Of a stretch of DNA of 64,000 bases, positions 17,554-30,227 are shown piece after piece. The notes beneath the pieces are model-generated. The model did not search any database and was not told the DNA's origin. It saw nothing but the letters and a program-made list of their open reading frames with translations. The DNA lies in assembly GCF_036324505.1 (NCBI RefSeq), contig NC_086357.1:16682793-16746792 (forward strand). Direction: 5' to 3'. The position numbers and the translations under genes were made by a program. This DNA is from Eleginops maclovinus (taxonomy: Eukaryota; Chordata; Actinopteri; Perciformes; Eleginopidae). The first letter of the stretch is position 1. Each line of letters begins with the position of its first letter.

Positions 17554-20500
17554 TTGGCAACAATAAATTGAGGCTTTACCTCATTTTTTTGTAAAGCCCA
17601 AAAAAGGAGGTAAGCGCAGGAATCTAAAACATGTGTGGAAATATGTTTGAATGGAATAGATCCACATAAATAAATAATTTAGTAAATAATAAAAAATAAA
17701 TAATGATGATATAATGATACCTGTCTCTGTTGCCATCTCCATACAGAGATCAGGCTCAGACACAAAAGAGACCACAGTGCTGTAGGGGGTTCTGTGTATT
17801 GCTTTAAGAAACGTCAGCAGGGATGACTTGCCAACACGAATGCATGTTAAAACAAAAGTAGCAGTGATGAATCGTACACTCTAAGGACATCTACGTTATT
17901 TGCTCAGATGTTCTTTGGAAGATGTTATTGACGCTGCTCTGTCTTAAACTGTATTGACCGGCCAGTCTGTGGGTGGAGAGTGTAAAGAATTGACAAAAAA
18001 ATTAAATCAAAGCTTAACAAGTGCTTTAAGTGTTTTAACTTACCAGCCACTGCACTCACCTGTCTGCCACATAAAGTTATGTTTTGTTGTTGATTATTGG
18101 AGTAGGAACTTTTTCTTGCACCTGACTCACATGCCCAAAGAGAGTGAAATTTGCACATGAAACTAGGTTATCCTCCTTGATTAGATTAGTTGTTGCATGA
18201 TTGAGTTACAATGTCGCACATCAGTCAGACTGAACACAAAGATATATGTCAAAAACACACACTCTAAAGGCAGGGTTTGCACGGCCTCTGATATGAGTAG
18301 CCAAAGATATTCCCAGCACGCACCTCTTCACAAAAGAAAGGGGGAAAAGAATCCCAGCATCTTTTACTTAGAGACCATTTGGCCGAGGGTACAAAACAAG
18401 GCAACCAATAAAAATGATTGCCAAGAAGGAAGGAAAAAGGGGGAAAATGTGGAGAATGGGAAAAAACATTGCCATTGACATGTTGCGCCAGACTGAGAGA
18501 AAGTAGCATTGTTTGGATATTTTTGTTTGCCACAGCAGGGGTAGGCTTCCAGCAAGGACTGAAGCACATCACGTGCATCGCTTCAACCACTGAAAGAGCA
18601 AAGAGAGAGCCAAATCTGAAACAGAACAGCTCTACAAGTCTTTGAAGTCAAATAAAGCCACCTCATCGATCACTGATTCAAAGGCCTTTTTTTCTTCTCC
18701 TTTCTAACTCTTTCTCTTTTCACTCTTGGGAAACGTTTGCGTATTCTACAAATGAACCTGTTATATGGCTCCTTCAATTCCCTTGAAAAAACTTTGAAAA
18801 CACAAATTCTCAGATGGACTGGACTACATACATCTGGCATTTCAATGTGAAGACGTGTCAACCAGTAATGAATTACTCAAACCATTAAAAAAATGCACTA
18901 ACCTGGATGAATGTTCGACAATATTGATCTACAGTCTGTAAAACCACTGTCAGCTTCGGCACTTCACACTTTACATCCTTATCCATGACACCTCCACTTG
19001 CCAAGAGGCAATCCAATAACATACAAAGTAGATTATTGGATTGAGGTTGTGGTATGACATCTGCAGTACGTGTATGCATGAAGTAACACTGAGCTTCTTT
19101 GTTATGAGATGCTTTCCAATTTACAAATGAGACTCTCTTAAATCTGAAGTGTAGAGTTCAGTTTTAAAGATCTGTTACTGAAATTAAATAAATCTCATTG
19201 TGATAGGTGTATCAAGTATTTAACAAGACTTAGTTTTACGATGACAACTTACTGGACAAGAAAGCCAATACCATTTGTGTATTTTTAGCATCAAGGAAAG
19301 GATTGTGTTCTGACGACATTAAAAGCGGGTTTAAAGTGGAAACATTTTAATTGTCAAAGAGGGTGGTAGGTTGAAATGTCGGAGTACTTTAATGAAGTGT
19401 TAAATGATTTATTAAAACTTATGAAAATTGGGCCCAGCTGCACTACTGCAGGAGCAACCTGTTGGTAGGCATTAAAAATAGATTGTATAAAGAAAAACTG
19501 TGGGTCTAGTAATTCTGATTATAACAGATCGGAATAAAAAGGAAACATTATTTTAGTCTGTTTTTTATGAGGCAAGTGGCATTTGTCACGCAGGTCAAAC
19601 ACACCTCTAGAAGCATCTATGGTGGATAGAAATACTAAGGTTATATTTGTGTCCACTGCCTTTTAGAGCCAATGACACTTTGGAATTAAGCTAAAGGTAA
19701 CTGAAGTTGTGATAATATATAAAACTCAACAGCAACAACAATTAGTTCAAATAATTAAGCAGAGGTCGTATTGTTTACTTAGCTTATGACGTTTTTTGGG
19801 ACATGAAAAATGATCAAATAACTAAATACTGGGCATTGCATTTGTTAGAGCTCTTAGATTATCACTGCAGGTTTGGACTAACAGTTTGTAGGACTGAAGG
19901 AAAATTCATTCATTCTGCCATTGAGAGGAAAGACATTGGGCCATGATCTAATACTTTCCATACTTCTTCTTTCAGAATGCTCTCACAGGGCTGCCGCCAA
20001 AGATTTGACCATTTTTAGAAAGGCAAAAGTGGCACCTGAAATGTATAATAAGCCAATCGGATGCAGTGGCTTAAATTCATTTGCAGTGGCTTTGCCTTCA
20101 GGAACCGCTGCTTAGCCCTTTGCCGATGACCTTGACTGGGCTGTTCACAGTTAATTGCTTAAGTCATGTTTTGGTAAACCTGAACCTCTAATCGCTCTTG
20201 CTCACTCTGTCTCGTTCTCCCTCTGTTTCCACCCCTCCCCTCTGTTTCGATTTCCCTCTGCCTGTGGCTTCTCGCTCTCTTTCACTCTCTTGCCCTCGTC
20301 GATGTTACTGCAGTTTTTGTGAGTGCTCCCCCACCCTTCCCCATTTCCGCTGGTGCAAGTTGTTGGTCGGAGAGCTCAGCCAAGGGTCACCGGTGTACTC
20401 TTGCTAGCTTCATCCCTGTGCACTTCGTATACTCTCTATTCATCTTTTGCCGCAATCAACCTCAAAGATCTTAGTGATTTCACCCTCAATCACCAGCAGC

Positions 20501-23500
20501 TGAGCTACTAAGGACACATCGACCTGCTGCTTTTGCAGCACATCATACAGGTGACAAATGACCTGATTGTTTTTAGACCAGAATGACACCCAGTCTTCTC
20601 AAGTGTTCTCAGTGAACCACATCAAACCTCTCATGTTAAAAGATCCAGGAAGAAATAAGTGTAGAACATCTGATTAGATTTCCAAGGGAAACCACTTAAG
20701 GTTAGAGCCCTTTAGAACTTTTTGGTCAATTCATCCTTGAAGAGGCCATGTGCTGACACAATGGTTTGTACAGACAATTTGCATAAGGACTTTAGATTAC
20801 AAATATTATATCAGATACTGCACTATTTTCGGCTTGCTGTCCTTGCATTGTTTACAAAAACAGGACGCTTGTGGTCAATCTAAAATATGCACTTCGGATA
20901 GTTTTCTATAATAAGAAAAGGAAACTTACTGTCTGAGTAAATGTGTAATTTCTAAAGATTTTATTTATTTATGTACTTTATGTAGGCCTCAATCATGGAA
21001 AATGTTGTTGTTAGTACTGTAAGTTTGGTTTAACAGAAAATAATTCTTCCAAAAAGATGCCACCGTGAGACGTAAACATTGTTTGGCACTGCAGGTTATG
21101 GTTTGTTTCAATTCAATCTGTTGCCAGATGGCTTAAAGGTTCGCTATATGAGTAAATAAAATGAAATCTGGAAAGTTCAGACAACCACTTAAAGATGTTT
21201 AGAGGTCAATTTCATAAACTTTTCCATGAATGACACTATACCTTCGGCTATCAGGGTTGTCCTTATGCTGTAAATATCAGCCATATTAAACAAATACTTG
21301 CAAAGGAAGAAAATATAGTAAAGTTTCCTTTCCTTTGTGAAATTAAAAGGTTTTGTTGCATAACAGATGTTAAATCCTTAAAAGTCAAAGCTAACAGGCC
21401 CCACGTCAATAGACTATAATGGCATAAGCACTCCTTCTGTGCCTGAACTGTGTACTGGTATATGACATTAAAAACATGTTTCCTTTTTTCTTATATGTGT
21501 GTGCTTGAGATTGAGTTTCTGCATGTGCTGTGGAGTAATCAGTGTACCAGTTGTGCCATAATGGCTTACATCTGTTTGACTTGAAGCAGACTTAAAAACA
21601 TGAAGCTCTCAAAATTCATCCAGTAATGTAAGTAACTGAACATGTTGTCGATGAAGGTGTTTGTTATTGGGATATATTTGACTTTTGCATGTTATGTCAA
21701 TATCGAGTGTACTGTGTGTGGCCCCTCGACCTAACTGCTATCTTCCGCTTCTATTGTTTTTGTCGGTGGGGATATACTTGCTTTAGCCATGATTTCATAC
21801 TAACTGGCAGGAAATCAAACAGTTTAGATACTGTCTGTAAGTGTTGCATTACCACTGCAGAAAAAGATTAGGGTGTTTTTCTGTTGTTTTTGATAAGATT
21901 GCGGTACGTGCGTTATCCTGCATCTCTTTTGGCTGAGCTGAAAATTCTACAAACAGGTTTAATGATAAGCTCTTAAAGTTCATTACGGAAAAAAAATCTG
22001 GTATGGATTACTGAAAAGTAAGTCATTCGCAGACACTCACATAGAGCCACATAATAAAAAGCCCATGCATGCACACAATCACGTAGCACATGAGTATGTA
22101 AACATTTTCAGCTCTGTGAAAGATGGCAAAAAGACTCTTGCACCTTTTGTCCTGAAACAGAGCCAACAAAGTTGCCATACGAATTTATAATGACTGGTGA
22201 CAGACACCTGTTTATATCACCAGTATTTTTAACTAAAGTACGATTAACTAAACTAATAAATCATCTTACTGTAATTTATGTTCACAGCGTTTATGAGCGA
22301 CCCATTACATTAAGATATATTTATGCCCGTCTCCATCAGCTTTGAGCATTAGTATGATCCAATGGAAGCAAATGGACGTTTCAATCACTAATTCACACCT
22401 CTGTGCCTTCCAAAATCGCCGTCACACCATCCAAAAGTCATTAAACCAAACCAGGAGCTTGGCAGCAGCAACATGAGTGTTAAACATTACACAGTGTATG
22501 CCCTTACAGGGTGAAATATAGTCCAGCATGACATCTGAGGACATGCTTCAGGTTTTGGTCAACACCACATAAAACTTTAAGCTACTGTGTAGCTACAAAT
22601 ATCTGTCAGCAGGGATGTTTTTGTGAAGGTGTGGGGGAAAGGAACTGTTAAATTGAGGCTCTTTAGTATGCGTCATTTGCATTTTGTGAAAGTTATAAAT
22701 AAATATAAACGTGTTCTGCAGCCTGTGTGTCCACAAATAGAAACAAAAGTTAAACTAGATGGATGCCAACACATGCAAAACCAATCAGCAAGAATAATTA
22801 GAGTTATTGTTCTTTTCCTCACACCTCCTTAACACTGCAGTAATCATTTCTGGTTGCTCAGTTAAGTAAAACATAGTTTGTGTGTCACTATGTACACAAA
22901 TACAATATACACTGTTATATATTGTAGATATATGAACTCTTAAATATGCGTTACTGAATCTTGAATAAGGTGAAAACACTCATATATCTATGCAATATAT
23001 TCATAACCATAATTAGTAGAAAATACATACGTTACCAGTATTTCCACTTTTGACATATCTTTATATTTTATACACCGGTCACAAACCGCTCCCAATGCAA
23101 ATGTTTAATAACAAGGGTCTGTTTGCACCTAAACTTATGAAAAGTCTAATATTAATATGTAAAAAGAAATGCATTCTCAAAAACGGTGTAATTTAAATTA
23201 ACAAACTGAGAAAACCTAGTCGTATTCCACCCTCTCTTGTAGACTCAGACCTCTTCATCACACATTCACATGCATCCTCCTTTGTCCATCGGTAATTAAG
23301 CAGCTGGGTGGCAGTAGCTGATGTGGTGGGGGAAGGTTAGTGCCTGGACAACAAAGACCCGAAATGCACACTTTGTCTTATCGTACACAAACACACACAA
23401 GCTCTGCTCTGACACCAGCAGCCCTCTCAGACGTCACTGTGACGGCATCCCACTGTCCCATTTGTCAGTGCAAGGAATCGTGGGAGTGATGTATGTTTTC

Positions 23501-23589
23501 TGGGGGCAACACTTTTTCTGGATCGTCTGCCAATTTCTCTCACAAATTGGCACAAATGGTAGGATGTGCATCTGATACTTTTTAATATC
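17554..23589. other. Non-coding stretch, no gene seen
   Basis: No ORF with coding character. A pyrimidine-rich tract (about 20195-20345, CTCTCT/CCCTCC-type) ends in CTGCAG, which resembles a splice acceptor, but no clear exon follows. Around 19920-20160 is a moderately GC-rich, non-repetitive piece that may be regulatory. I see nothing else with boundaries. Confidence 0.5.
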
Positions 23590-23960
23590 AAGTTGTATAA
23601 ATGTGTGTGAGTTAGCCCCCTCTCCCCTATACCTGATTCACCAAGCTCCTCAATGGTGCCCTTGCAGCAATTTACCTCAGCAGTCTCTAGGGGTGGTCTC
23701 TGGATGGCAACGCCTTGGATTTATACTAGGGACTCGACTATTATTCATCCTTGCTCATTCCAGATAGGCAGCCTTTTAAAGGTTAATTGCACTAGCTAAT
23801 TGCTCTCCCTCCCTTTTGCTAACGAGGGCGCACTCCTCGATGATGTCATTGAATGGCCGAACCAAAATACCTCTAAACTACTTTGGTGATGGCCCCCTCA
23901 CTTCAGAAGGGCACAGCATTGTCTAATCTGTTTCTCTGCAGAGAAGCAGGCTTTGGCAAT
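23590..23960. promoter_or_regulatory. Possible enhancer-like block
   Basis: A non-repetitive, GC-richer block directly upstream of the hAT insertion. It has clustered motifs: GGTTAATTGCACTAGCTAAT (two homeodomain-type cores), TGATGTCATTGAAT (CRE/AP-1-like plus a homeodomain-like core), ATTATTCATCC and CCTTTTGCT. Such clusters are typical of vertebrate developmental enhancers. Conservation cannot be tested here. Confidence 0.3.
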
Positions 23961-24099
23961 GTACGAAAGAGATTTTTTTCTTCTGCTAGTTTATGGATTG
24001 TCATAAGGTCTCAATGACTTTTAAAACCACTACTGCTATAACTCAACATGTCAGATATAAAAATCCTGTGCGCATCATCATCTGCAACTCTGCAAACAC

Positions 24100-24107
24100 C
24101 CAGTTAC
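24100..24107 (+). repeat. 8-bp target site duplication, left copy
   Basis: CCAGTTAC immediately before the hAT-type element at 24108. The identical 8-mer follows the element at 25018-25025. Confidence 0.7.
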
Positions 24108-24282
24108 CAGGGTTGTTTTTTCTTGCCGGTCAAGTGTCCGGAAATAATTAATTTTACTGAACAAATTCTAAATTTACCGGTCATGTTTCAATAACAGATG
24201 TTACAAAAGCAACTATAATGTTAACACGTTTTTTCCCCGACCCCCGAAGGCTAGAGCCTGATTAAGCTCTAAAATATGCCGC

Positions 24283-24299
24283 GGTTGTTGTTGTTGTTG
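24283..24299 (+). repeat. (GTT)5 short repeat inside the hAT element
   Basis: Five GTT units flanked by GCCGCG and GCCGG. The repeat is internal to the transposon at 24108-25017. Confidence 0.85.
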
Positions 24300-24391
24300 C
24301 CGGTTTATGCCACAATAAACTAGAAACAAGTAGTCAAGGTATTTAGATTAGCTTCCGCTGCTATGCTAACATCACCCATTTTATACCAGAC

Positions 24392-24462
24392 CAGGGGCGG
24401 AGCGAGGGGGTGGCTTCTGGGGCTCAAGCCCCGAATATTTATTATGTCTGGCTCCGCCCCTG
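24392..24462. mobile_element. 71-bp hAT-type MITE nested in another hAT
   Basis: Starts CAGGGGCGGAGC and ends GCTCCGCCCCTG, perfect 12-bp terminal inverted repeats. It is flanked by TACCAGAC (24384-24391) and TACCACAC (24463-24470), an 8-bp duplication with one mismatch. The interior is a GC-rich stem (GGCTTCTGGGGCTCAAGCCC) and an AT-rich spacer, so the single strand folds on itself. Size and lack of ORF make it a MITE. It inserted after the host hAT and is therefore the younger of the two. Confidence 0.75.
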
Positions 24463-25017
24463 TACCACACAAACTTACATAACAGCGTTTTGATGCCAAA
24501 CAGCGTCAATTCAGACTGAACCACATACACTGATGGGGATGGGGGGTATGCATCAGCTGCTTGTTTGACAGTCAGACAGTGAATACTTTCCAGGGGCCGC
24601 TGCCGTGACTATAAACGCCGGTGGACGAGTAGCACTGCAGCGGGCGGTAAATGCCGCTGAACCACATAAATAAACAATGATCCACGGCACTCTGGAGAAA
24701 AGGATAGGGTTTGAGAAGTAGTTCTTTAATTAAATCTGGATTCGTATGACAAAGCAACACGGATCATCGATCCAACGCAGTCCCCGACTGTTGTTGTGAG
24801 TGGCGTTAGGGAGAAAATCAGCGAAGTAAACGGTGATGTCATGACGCAGCACCAGTAACTGTCAAAGCTGTCAAAACACAAATGTCTAGGGATATCCTAT
24901 CTAAGTGTTGTATGAGCATTATTACCGGACATTTTGACCGGCATGTTTTGAATTTAACGTTTTTTTAATACATTTTACCAGCTTAAAACTGGTAATTACC
25001 CGCTAACGGAAACCCTT

Positions 25018-25025
25018 CCAGTTAC
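25018..25025 (+). repeat. 8-bp target site duplication, right copy
   Basis: CCAGTTAC, identical to 24100-24107, immediately after the hAT-type element. Confidence 0.7.
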
Positions 25026-28000
25026 TGCTACTTCAGTAAGGTGAAGATTTAGAAATATCATAAAATAAAAAATATATACATTTTTATTTTTTGGAGAAAG
25101 GCTAACCTTATGTTGGAAAAGGTGAAGAAATATGTTTAAATGCATGTAAGTTAAGATATGATATAAGTCAGATTTCATGTGTAAAAGAAAATGAGGATGA
25201 ATGAACCAAAAAAATCATCTCACACCTATTTTCACCTACCATCAATAACATAAAACACACACTTTCAAAATGAGATCTTCCTATTGGCCTTTTTTTTCAA
25301 ATGCTTATTAACGTAACAATAATTTTGAATTGTCTACAAACATTACTCTCTCACAACCCTTACATACATGTCTTATTACCTTGGTATCTCAGACCAAGTT
25401 CATTATGACATTATATACCTTACAGTACTTCACGTTTTTGTGCAGTAGTTGCAGGAAGTATACATATTATAGAGAAGGCTCTCTTGCCTGTCCTAACTAC
25501 ATCTTCTGCTACAGCCTTGTGTTAGGAAAAATTGATATAAAATAAGATACATTATGAAAAATTCAAATCAAAAATGGTGCAAGCAGAAGTTTATCCAGGT
25601 AAATAGAATAACAGAAAAATGTTTTTTTTCTGCTTCACCTGGGAGCTTCCCAAAAACTAAGTAATTATAATGCATTCCTGTGAGGAGAAAAAGTATGTGC
25701 TGTGAAAAAATAAGGGAGAAAATACCCTCTGATATTAAACTTCTACAGCTCCACGAGTCCCGTTTCGCAGGTGCTTAATGGGAAATGAGTATGCAGTATC
25801 CATTTATGATGGTCATAAAGAGGAGTGAACCCTGATGGGCTTCACCGCTTGAGGATGATGTTATCCTCCATTACTATTCAACACATTTATCTTTCAGAGA
25901 ACTGTACCTTCCCCTGCGTCATGCAGCGGGGAGGCCCAGAGCCTAGGACTTTGAGTTTGCTCTCTGCTAATGTCAACGAGTCAATCAACAGCCACGTGTC
26001 CACTTCAACTGTCCTAGCCACCTATTCATGTGAATAAATATTGGAGTAGAGCATCAGCTAAATGCCCAAGATGCTAACGTATGGAGGCAGGTTAGAAGTG
26101 TTTGGACATTAAATCGGTCCTTATTGCCACCGGTCAGCTGACAATGTTCTGCAGGTCAACCAAACAGTACATTCAGAATAAAAGGTTTCATTTTTCACAA
26201 GCAGTTTCTGACTAACCGACCTGTATAGCTAATGCATCACAAATGGACACAATGATCTCAGTTACTGAGTGAGTTACTGTACTAAACTGTGGATGCGGCT
26301 TTGACTCTACCTGTGTTAAAGTTGAAATATGTGCATTGAAATGATTCACAGCTACAATAAAATAAAACTGGCATGGGAGAATGATACTTTTCAGTCTTAC
26401 TCTGGGTACATTTTATTCTCAACTTGAAGAACATGATGCAGAAAAATGTGTTCTAACTTAGTGAGCTTGGATTATATTGTAAATAAATGGCTCTAAATGA
26501 GGCGAGGTGTTCAGTGGCGTTTTTCTTTTTTGTTATTGTGTTGTTGATGTATGAATGAGAACGTTTAAACAACTTTATGGGTTGCACAGACAGTTACTGT
26601 TGCCTGTCTTCAGGAACGTTTTGCAGACAGGAATGAAATTTGAGTTTGACGTCTTAAACCAGTGGTAATATACAACATGGCTGACTAATCCCACAGCAGA
26701 CGACCATCATGGTTAGAACTGTGCGTCACAATAATAATATGTTCATCAAATCAAGGTGTCTGGTTCTTGTAACTGGCAAATTCACCGTACAGTAACACAA
26801 GGTCATGACAATGTGTCTGTGTAGTATACCAAGTTCAAACAAGGATCATTTACAACTTTAATCTTGTGGTCAACCATTCTGTTCTGTTTTAGGTTCTTTA
26901 GGTAATTATATTAAGAGTGTGGTCTGCTTTTGCATAGCTGCATTTGTCAGGAAGCATGAGTGTTCAACCCTGAAACATTACACAACAGGTTTGAATCTCA
27001 TCAGATCATGATAAGGATGACCAAGTACACTACTAGTGTTGTTGTCTGGAAATGTATGGCTAAAAAGTAGTCTTTTTTTAATTGCAGTTGGTTATTCATT
27101 TTTATGCCTACTGTTTAATTGACTGATCAACACTGAGCATGCCATTGTCACATATCAGCCTAGCTGCCAATTGAAGGCAACATCAAAGACAACAAAGAAA
27201 AACCTTTACATACTTCAGACATGGAATCTGCCACGTACACCTAGCAAAAAGTACCTCTATTGTAGACAAAACAATAATGAAGTTCACAGCTGCAAATGAC
27301 ACACACAATCAAGACATCTATTAAACGTGACAGTGGCAATTATTGTACAAGCAATCTCCATGTTTTACCAGTGGAACCTCCCAGTAAACCAACACGATCA
27401 AACAGCAGAAAGGGGTCATGTGGACAAGTTCCAAAACATTGTTACCACCGGCCAGCCACTGTTTCAAAGCTTTCTGAGATTAGATTGGGCAGGTAACTCC
27501 ATGGAAACACATGATTAGGTTTAGGGGCCATGAGGTTAGGAAAAGGTAACGTTGCAATTGGAAACCTGATGTGACCAAAAGTTAAGACCTGTGAGGTTTT
27601 TTCCCAGGGAGGGAACAGGATGGGAATGGCAGAGATGGCCTATTATTGCTATAAATCCCCCAAAACACAGTGTAGGAAATGATTTATGTGCATAAATCTG
27701 CCTAGTGGGGAAAAGATGGCGGATCACATTACTGTTTCTGTGTTTGTGCATCTGGGGTTCACGGGTGGTGCGTAACAGATCCTAGTGTACACACCTAAGG
27801 TTTTGCGTGGGTTGGCAGAAGCATCTCTTACATCATCAGATCATTTGTCCTGCATATACAGTGATTAGTGAAAGCTCCCTAAGTTTGGAGAAAAGGATAC
27901 CTATTTTTGATGCAACATTTGATGTCTCTTCAGACAAAATATAATACAGTCGACAGGTAAGGAATAAATCGGAAAGAGGGTTAACTTGTTTATGCAATGT

Positions 28001-28461
28001 CAGATTTGGAAACAGGGTTGCCTAAGGCATGGACAACTAAATACAAGTTGTGTGTCTTCATGTAATAATTACACTAAAATAACAAGTATGAAAATACTAA
28101 GTCAAGCTTTTCACTGACTTATTTTGAATGCTCCTTTCCACCAGTTTCCATTCACTTCACTTTGCAAAGAGGAAGTCCCCTTAAGTGTGTGACTGTAACA
28201 TTACCCTCAAGTTTAAGCCATTGAACGTAAAATCTGATGTGACGCTAATTAACATTGATAGTGTTTTTTAAAGAAAGGTCACTTGAAGTGCACCTGTGTG
28301 CCACATGACTTTGTCGCCATAGTGTTGATGGTGAATTTAAAGAGCATTCCCTTTGATTCAGTTTGCAGTTATCTTTAATGCCAATCTCCATCATATTCAG
28401 CAGAGATCTTTTGTTCTAATACACTTCTCCCTTTGGTTGTGCTATTGCTTTACTTCAACAG

Positions 28462-28529
28462 ATCAACACACATAACTGTCAGATCCAGACGCAGTGACTC
28501 TCAGATCTTTCACCAATAGCCACATGACG
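28462..28529 (+). other. Candidate non-coding exon (splice sites only)
   Basis: A good acceptor (TATTGCTTTACTTCAACAG) ends at 28461 and a consensus donor (ACG|GTAAGTG) starts at 28530, enclosing 68 nt. Every frame has a stop, so internal coding use is excluded. It could be a non-coding RNA exon, a poison exon of a larger gene, or chance. Confidence 0.15.
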
Positions 28530-30213
28530 GTAAGTGATTCCCATTTTGCTTCCCTTTCTTCGTCTGCTGTCCCAACTACAAAGAAGTGATAGCTTGGCCA
28601 CCTAGGTAAAAGTAAACATCATTCATGAAAAATATATAGCCTTGGCTAAAGGGTCAATATGTCTCTCAGCAGGTCAGAAGACAATTACATTTGGTCAGAA
28701 ATAAATAATTAAGTTAAATTAAACTAAAACATATACAGAACGCAACAACAGTACAAACTTGAAGGAGACAACCACTGCAACAAATTAGTAGGATTTCATC
28801 AACCATGATAGGAAATTCTGCTAATCTTCATCCATACGGTTTCCCTCACAGTGAAAGGGATGATGATGATTAATTTGAAGTTAATGCCCCTAATTTAGTG
28901 ATGAAAAGAACCATCTGAGGTCATTATTGCATCTACAGTGGGAAAAAAAGCATATCCGTAGGTCCCCATGGCTATGTGACTCCATCCTTCCATTCCTCTC
29001 TCTTTTCATTTTCTTATTAACTCCTTTTTTTCACTCCCTCCGAGGACTTCCCTGCTGCTCTGCGTATGTACATGCAACCTTTCTGTGGAGAGACACAGTA
29101 GGAAAAAATAGAGTCTTCAATGGATGGTGATCAGATGTAGATCCCTCAGGAGGGGATAATTAATTCACATTGGGCAAATAAAATGGGGAAACAAACTTAG
29201 GAAAACCATAAAAGGGAGACACTGGAAGATAGAAATGAGCCATTTACGCATAATGGGCCTCTTTGGAAAGGAAGAAATGATTAGAGACAATTTAAAAATA
29301 TATCTTTGTAATGTGGTGCATGTGTTGATAAAAGAACTCTGCCACCTCAAAAGCTGTGGAAAGACCTGCAACCAAAATCATCTGCTTTGTTGTCACCAAT
29401 CCAACCAGTAATTGCAGGTTAATGCATTGTCGCTTCTACATGACCAACATCGGAAATGTTCAGAGGCTACTTTCATGGAAGACAGCTCTATTTATCAAGG
29501 CTAAAATTAGTTTACAGAGAACAAGTCATAGCAAATAAGCATCTGGGTAGAAATGTGTGGAAGAGAGCATTAAGATGATCCATCAACACAAACAAATAAT
29601 ACGACTTAACATGTTTAGGGAAAAAGTGCAGACAAGGACAAACATGACATGGCAAATATGTAACAATGTCTGTAATTTGTTTAGTACGCACAATTAAATA
29701 ATCTATTTTGTTTGTAATAATATTAGGAGCAGAGATAGCGTTTGTTGTCTGCTCTTTTGCAGATGTTTCTTTTCACTTACTCACAAATACTTGTATAAAT
29801 ATATTTTGAGCAAAAGAAAAATGTATGTTGTATATTCCTGTATATGATATATTAGGTTTTTCGATTACGTGCTGGACTGAATTTTAAGAAATACAGTTTT
29901 GTGTCCTCATAAACATTTTTATGTGTAATAATATTTTCACACAGCTCTTATTAATCTTCATTTTCTTGTGACATGAGCAGTAATTAATGACTTCACATGC
30001 TGTGCTTGATCGCTGCTGGCAAAGGTTATTACTTCCGTGCCCTTGGTGGACGTCTTTTTGTGTCAGTCTGACATAAATAATTCTGACAGTGTTAACATGA
30101 ATGAGAAAAGAAGCGCCTCCGCCCCAAAATTTGGTTTTCTAGCCTCCGTGCTACATTCAGGTGCATCTCGTTAACTCAAGAAGTGAAATGATGCTGTTAG
30201 CATATCAGCATTT

Positions 30214-30227
30214 TTAGGGTTAGGGTT
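30214..30227 (+). repeat. Short telomere-like TTAGGG motif
   Basis: Two tandem TTAGGG units followed by TTAA. It is one of three such short runs in the window (also 53851-53871 and 60113-60147). Confidence 0.8.

Larger units (their letters stand above)
24108..25017. mobile_element. Non-autonomous hAT-type DNA transposon, 910 bp
   Basis: Bounded by a perfect 8-bp direct repeat (CCAGTTAC), the duplication length typical of hAT elements. The tips are short imperfect inverted repeats: left CAGGGTT, right AAACCCTT. A longer sub-terminal inverted repeat supports the ends: near the left tip TGCCGGTCAAGTGTCCGG, and near the right tip the complement of TGCCGGTCAAAATGTCCGG. The right arm has about 60 nt more between tip and sub-terminal repeat than the left, so the ends are asymmetric. 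There is no transposase ORF; the longest frame, on the minus strand at 24572-24760, is 62 residues and unrecognised. A second, smaller hAT-type element lies inside at 24392-24462. Mobilisation would have needed a transposase in trans. Confidence 0.7.
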
